18,059 nt of DNA from an uncultured Bacteroides sp. (GTDB lineage Bacteria; Bacteroidota; Bacteroidia; Bacteroidales; Bacteroidaceae), in the NCBI GenBank assembly GCA_905197435.1, contig CAJJYX010000051.1:1-18059 (forward strand). Reading direction: 5' to 3'. This document shows, one piece after another, positions 17,070 through 18,059 of the stretch. The position numbers were made by a program, and so were the translations under genes. Position 1 is the first letter of the stretch, and every line of letters starts with the position of its first letter. The notes under the pieces were generated by a model. It saw only the letters and a list, made by a program, of their open reading frames with translations, had not been told where the DNA came from and made no database searches.

Positions 17070-17288
17070 TTAAGCTACTCTTTGTCCACGAATAAAAAAA
17101 CCGTTAGAATAAACAATACATATTCCGTCTGACCCCATGCAAATAGCTTCAATATCAACTTCAGGTTCAGCCATTGCCTCAACGTTTTCAAACAGCAGTT
17201 CCTGCATCATTGAATCTTTTCCTTTCGAAAACAAAATATTTAACGCAACTACTACAATTCCTACAAATAAAACAAAAATCTTCTTCAT
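17070..17288 (-). CDS. NVEALA-type exported peptide, divergent member (peptide C)
   Basis: This 72-residue protein starts at the ATG at 17288. MKKIFVLFVGIVVVALNILF is an uncleaved or signal-peptide-like hydrophobic leader, followed by a short spacer and LLFENVEAMA, a clear NVEALA motif near residues 35-40. The part after the motif (about 32 residues) has only two Cys in ICMGSDGICIVY and a basic end, FIRGQRVA, quite unlike its two neighbours. It lies 12 bp downstream of peptide B. NVEALA proteins are known as small Bacteroides proteins with a signal-like N-terminus; their function is not established. The motif may be a maturation site (inference). Confidence 0.72.
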   Translation of the reverse strand: MKKIFVLFVGIVVVALNILFSKGKDSMMQELLFENVEAMAEPEVDIEAICMGSDGICIVYSNGFFIRGQRVA

Positions 17289-17300
17289 AATCTTCTTCTT

Positions 17301-17540
17301 TTATACTTCAAAAATATAAGCTGTGCCTAAGCATCCTCCCCAATCACCATAATATCTACAGATATAGAGACTGCTTGCACATCCTTTACATTCATCTCCT
17401 GATTCAGCACTATTAGCTAACGCACATATATTATTCAATGTTAAATCAGATAAAGATGGCTTATTATATTCTCCATTAATACTCCATCCAATGCCTGCGG
17501 CAACGAACAGAATCATACTTAGCTTAGCAAAACACTTCAT
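17301..17540 (-). CDS. NVEALA-type Cys-rich exported peptide B
   Basis: This 79-residue protein starts at the ATG at 17540 (MKCFAKL); an ATG at 17546 would add two residues. Its hydrophobic leader is at about 6-19, then SLSDLTLNNICALAN carries the NVEALA-like motif in the degenerate form NICALA. The remaining 37 residues hold four Cys: DECKGC, YIC and GDWGGC. The same pattern occurs in peptide A upstream, so the two arose by duplication. The gene lies 13 bp after peptide A and 12 bp before peptide C. The expected mature form is a small, acidic, disulfide-bonded peptide. Confidence 0.72.
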   Translation of the reverse strand: MKCFAKLSMILFVAAGIGWSINGEYNKPSLSDLTLNNICALANSAESGDECKGCASSLYICRYYGDWGGCLGTAYIFEV

Positions 17541-17553
17541 AATCATTTCATTT

Positions 17554-17802
17554 TTAAGCTCGATGTACAAAAGGATCGCCAATACAGCCACCCCAATCTC
17601 CAAACACTTTACAAATATAAACGCAATTCATTATGCAGCCACTGCATTCATTGCCTGGTTCATATTCATTAGATGAAGCCAAAGCATCTACGTTAGCCAG
17701 TGACAAATCTGATATAGCATCAATACCTTGGGTGATATAGACACCATAACCTGCAATCGCCACAAATGCTGCAACAAAAGCTATCTTAACCATTTTCTTC
17801 AT
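17554..17802 (-). CDS. NVEALA-type Cys-rich exported peptide A
   Basis: This 82-residue protein is the first gene of the operon. MKKMVKIAFVAAFVAIAGYG is a signal-peptide-like leader; SDLSLANVDALA near residues 31-42 is the NVEALA motif. The following about 40 residues hold five Cys in NECSGC, NC, YIC and GDWGGC. An A-rich stretch precedes the ATG, normal for Bacteroidetes, which rarely use strong Shine-Dalgarno sites. A conserved layout with peptide B (SDL-S/T-L before the motif, then G-x-ECxGC...YIC...GDWGGC) shows that both the leader and the mature part are under constraint. No radical-SAM, lanthipeptide or ABC-peptidase gene is near, which argues for Sec export. Confidence 0.75.
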   Translation of the reverse strand: MKKMVKIAFVAAFVAIAGYGVYITQGIDAISDLSLANVDALASSNEYEPGNECSGCIMNCVYICKVFGDWGGCIGDPFVHRA

Positions 17803-17853
17803 ACTATTCTTCAGTTTTATTAGTATAAGATTTTTCTATTTTTTATCATTTAC

Positions 17854-17899
17854 CACAAGCATAAGACTTGTGTACCAGTATCAAGATATAAAAATCTTG
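17854..17899. promoter_or_regulatory. Two 6-bp inverted repeats overlapping the peptide-operon promoter
   Basis: CACAAG/CTTGTG (17854-17859 and 17867-17872, spacer 7) overlaps the -7 element, and CAAGAT/ATCTTG (17882-17887 and 17894-17899, spacer 6) overlaps the -33 element. They share the half-site CAAG and are 28 bp apart start to start. They could be operator half-sites or chance AT-rich palindromes. Confidence 0.3.
17856..17885 (-). promoter_or_regulatory. Candidate promoter of the NVEALA peptide operon
   Basis: On the minus strand TATGCTTG (17863-17856) matches the -7 element TAnnTTTG at all but one fixed position, and CTTG (17885-17882) lies 18 bases upstream as the -33 element. Initiation near 17849 gives a leader of about 46 nt before peptide A. 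Confidence 0.45.
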
Positions 17900-17966
17900 G
17901 AGAACTCATTTCTTACCATCTCTATCGAAATGGCAGAAGACACACTCTGATTTCAATTCAAATTTG

Positions 17967-17974
17967 TATCTTTG
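17967..17974 (+). promoter_or_regulatory. Plus-strand Bacteroidetes -7 promoter element
   Basis: TATCTTTG is an exact TAnnTTTG match followed by GC-rich sequence. The -33 region (about 17945-17952) has only TTTC-like similarity. Initiation would fall near 17981 and run off the right end of the window, divergent from the peptide operon. Confidence 0.5.
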
Positions 17975-17980
17975 CCTCGA

Positions 17981-18059
17981 CCTCCTTTCTTGGTGGGTTA
18001 TGGAACGGACAGCTCGTGATGCACCAACAAGACGTTCGCAGTCCGTTCCTCTCCATTCA
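17981..18059 (+). ncRNA. Candidate structured RNA (5' part) or leader at the right edge
   Basis: The segment starts at the predicted initiation site and is clearly GC-richer than its surroundings. GGAACGGAC (18002-18010) and GTCCGTTCC (18041-18049) form a perfect 9-bp stem around a 30-nt loop; TTGGTG (17990-17995) can pair with CACCAA in that loop (18022-18027), a pseudoknot-like arrangement. The 5' end CCTCCTTTCT resembles the anti-Shine-Dalgarno end of 16S rRNA. An ATG at 18000 opens a frame to the window end (MERTARDAPTRR...), so a protein start is the alternative, though the composition looks more like RNA. The family is not recognised. Confidence 0.35.

Noticed and set aside
17070..17802. 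Peptide cluster as a lanthipeptide, radical-SAM or double-glycine bacteriocin system
   Set aside because: No modifying enzyme or peptidase-type ABC exporter is in the window, and the leaders are Sec-like rather than GG-type.
18000..18059. Right-edge hairpin as a tRNA gene
   Set aside because: A 9-bp stem with a 30-nt loop does not fit a cloverleaf; no T-arm sequence or anticodon arm can be placed.

Overview
The window looks like chromosomal DNA of a gut Bacteroides or close Bacteroidales relative. The evidence is the Bacteroidetes-type -7 promoter element (TAnnTTTG), a run of lipoproteins, NVEALA-type exported peptides, a DUF1573 protein and a BF3164/TolB-like propeller lipoprotein, which are families concentrated in that order. 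Apart from both edges, every gene is on the minus strand, so the region reads right to left.

Right part (about 17.8 to 10.5 kb): a probable operon starts with three small exported peptides of the NVEALA family. Two are close Cys-rich paralogs and the third is divergent. A strong hairpin follows, then a beta-propeller lipoprotein, a thioredoxin-like/DUF1573 lipoprotein, a type I signal peptidase, a Wzy_C (O-antigen ligase / protein O-glycosyltransferase type) membrane protein with C-terminal helical repeats, and a transglutaminase-like lipoprotein. Spacing from the propeller onward is tight. This is the most interesting part of the window: it reads as a dedicated module for making, exporting, trimming and perhaps decorating small Cys-rich peptides. 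That function is inference. The last two genes are broken: an in-frame amber codon splits the ligase gene from its repeat tail, and a one-base frameshift removes the last 24 codons of the transglutaminase gene.

Middle part (about 10.5 to 1.6 kb): a tripartite efflux operon in the order lipoprotein membrane-fusion protein, RND permease 1, TolC-like outer-membrane factor, RND permease 2. The last two junctions overlap by ATGA. Two different permeases sharing one adaptor and one outer-membrane channel recall MdtBC-type heteromeric pumps. Permease 1 probably starts at a TTG just after a Bacteroides-type intergenic AT repeat.

Left part: a FucP-type MFS sugar permease with its own promoter, convergent (8 bp gap) with the C-terminal end of what looks like a chromate transporter entering from the left on the plus strand.

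The right edge, 17803 to 18059, holds no complete gene. It has a minus-strand promoter candidate for the peptide operon with two inverted repeats, and a plus-strand promoter leading to a GC-rich 9-bp hairpin that may be the start of a structured RNA. There is no rRNA, tRNA, CRISPR array, transposase or integrase in the window.
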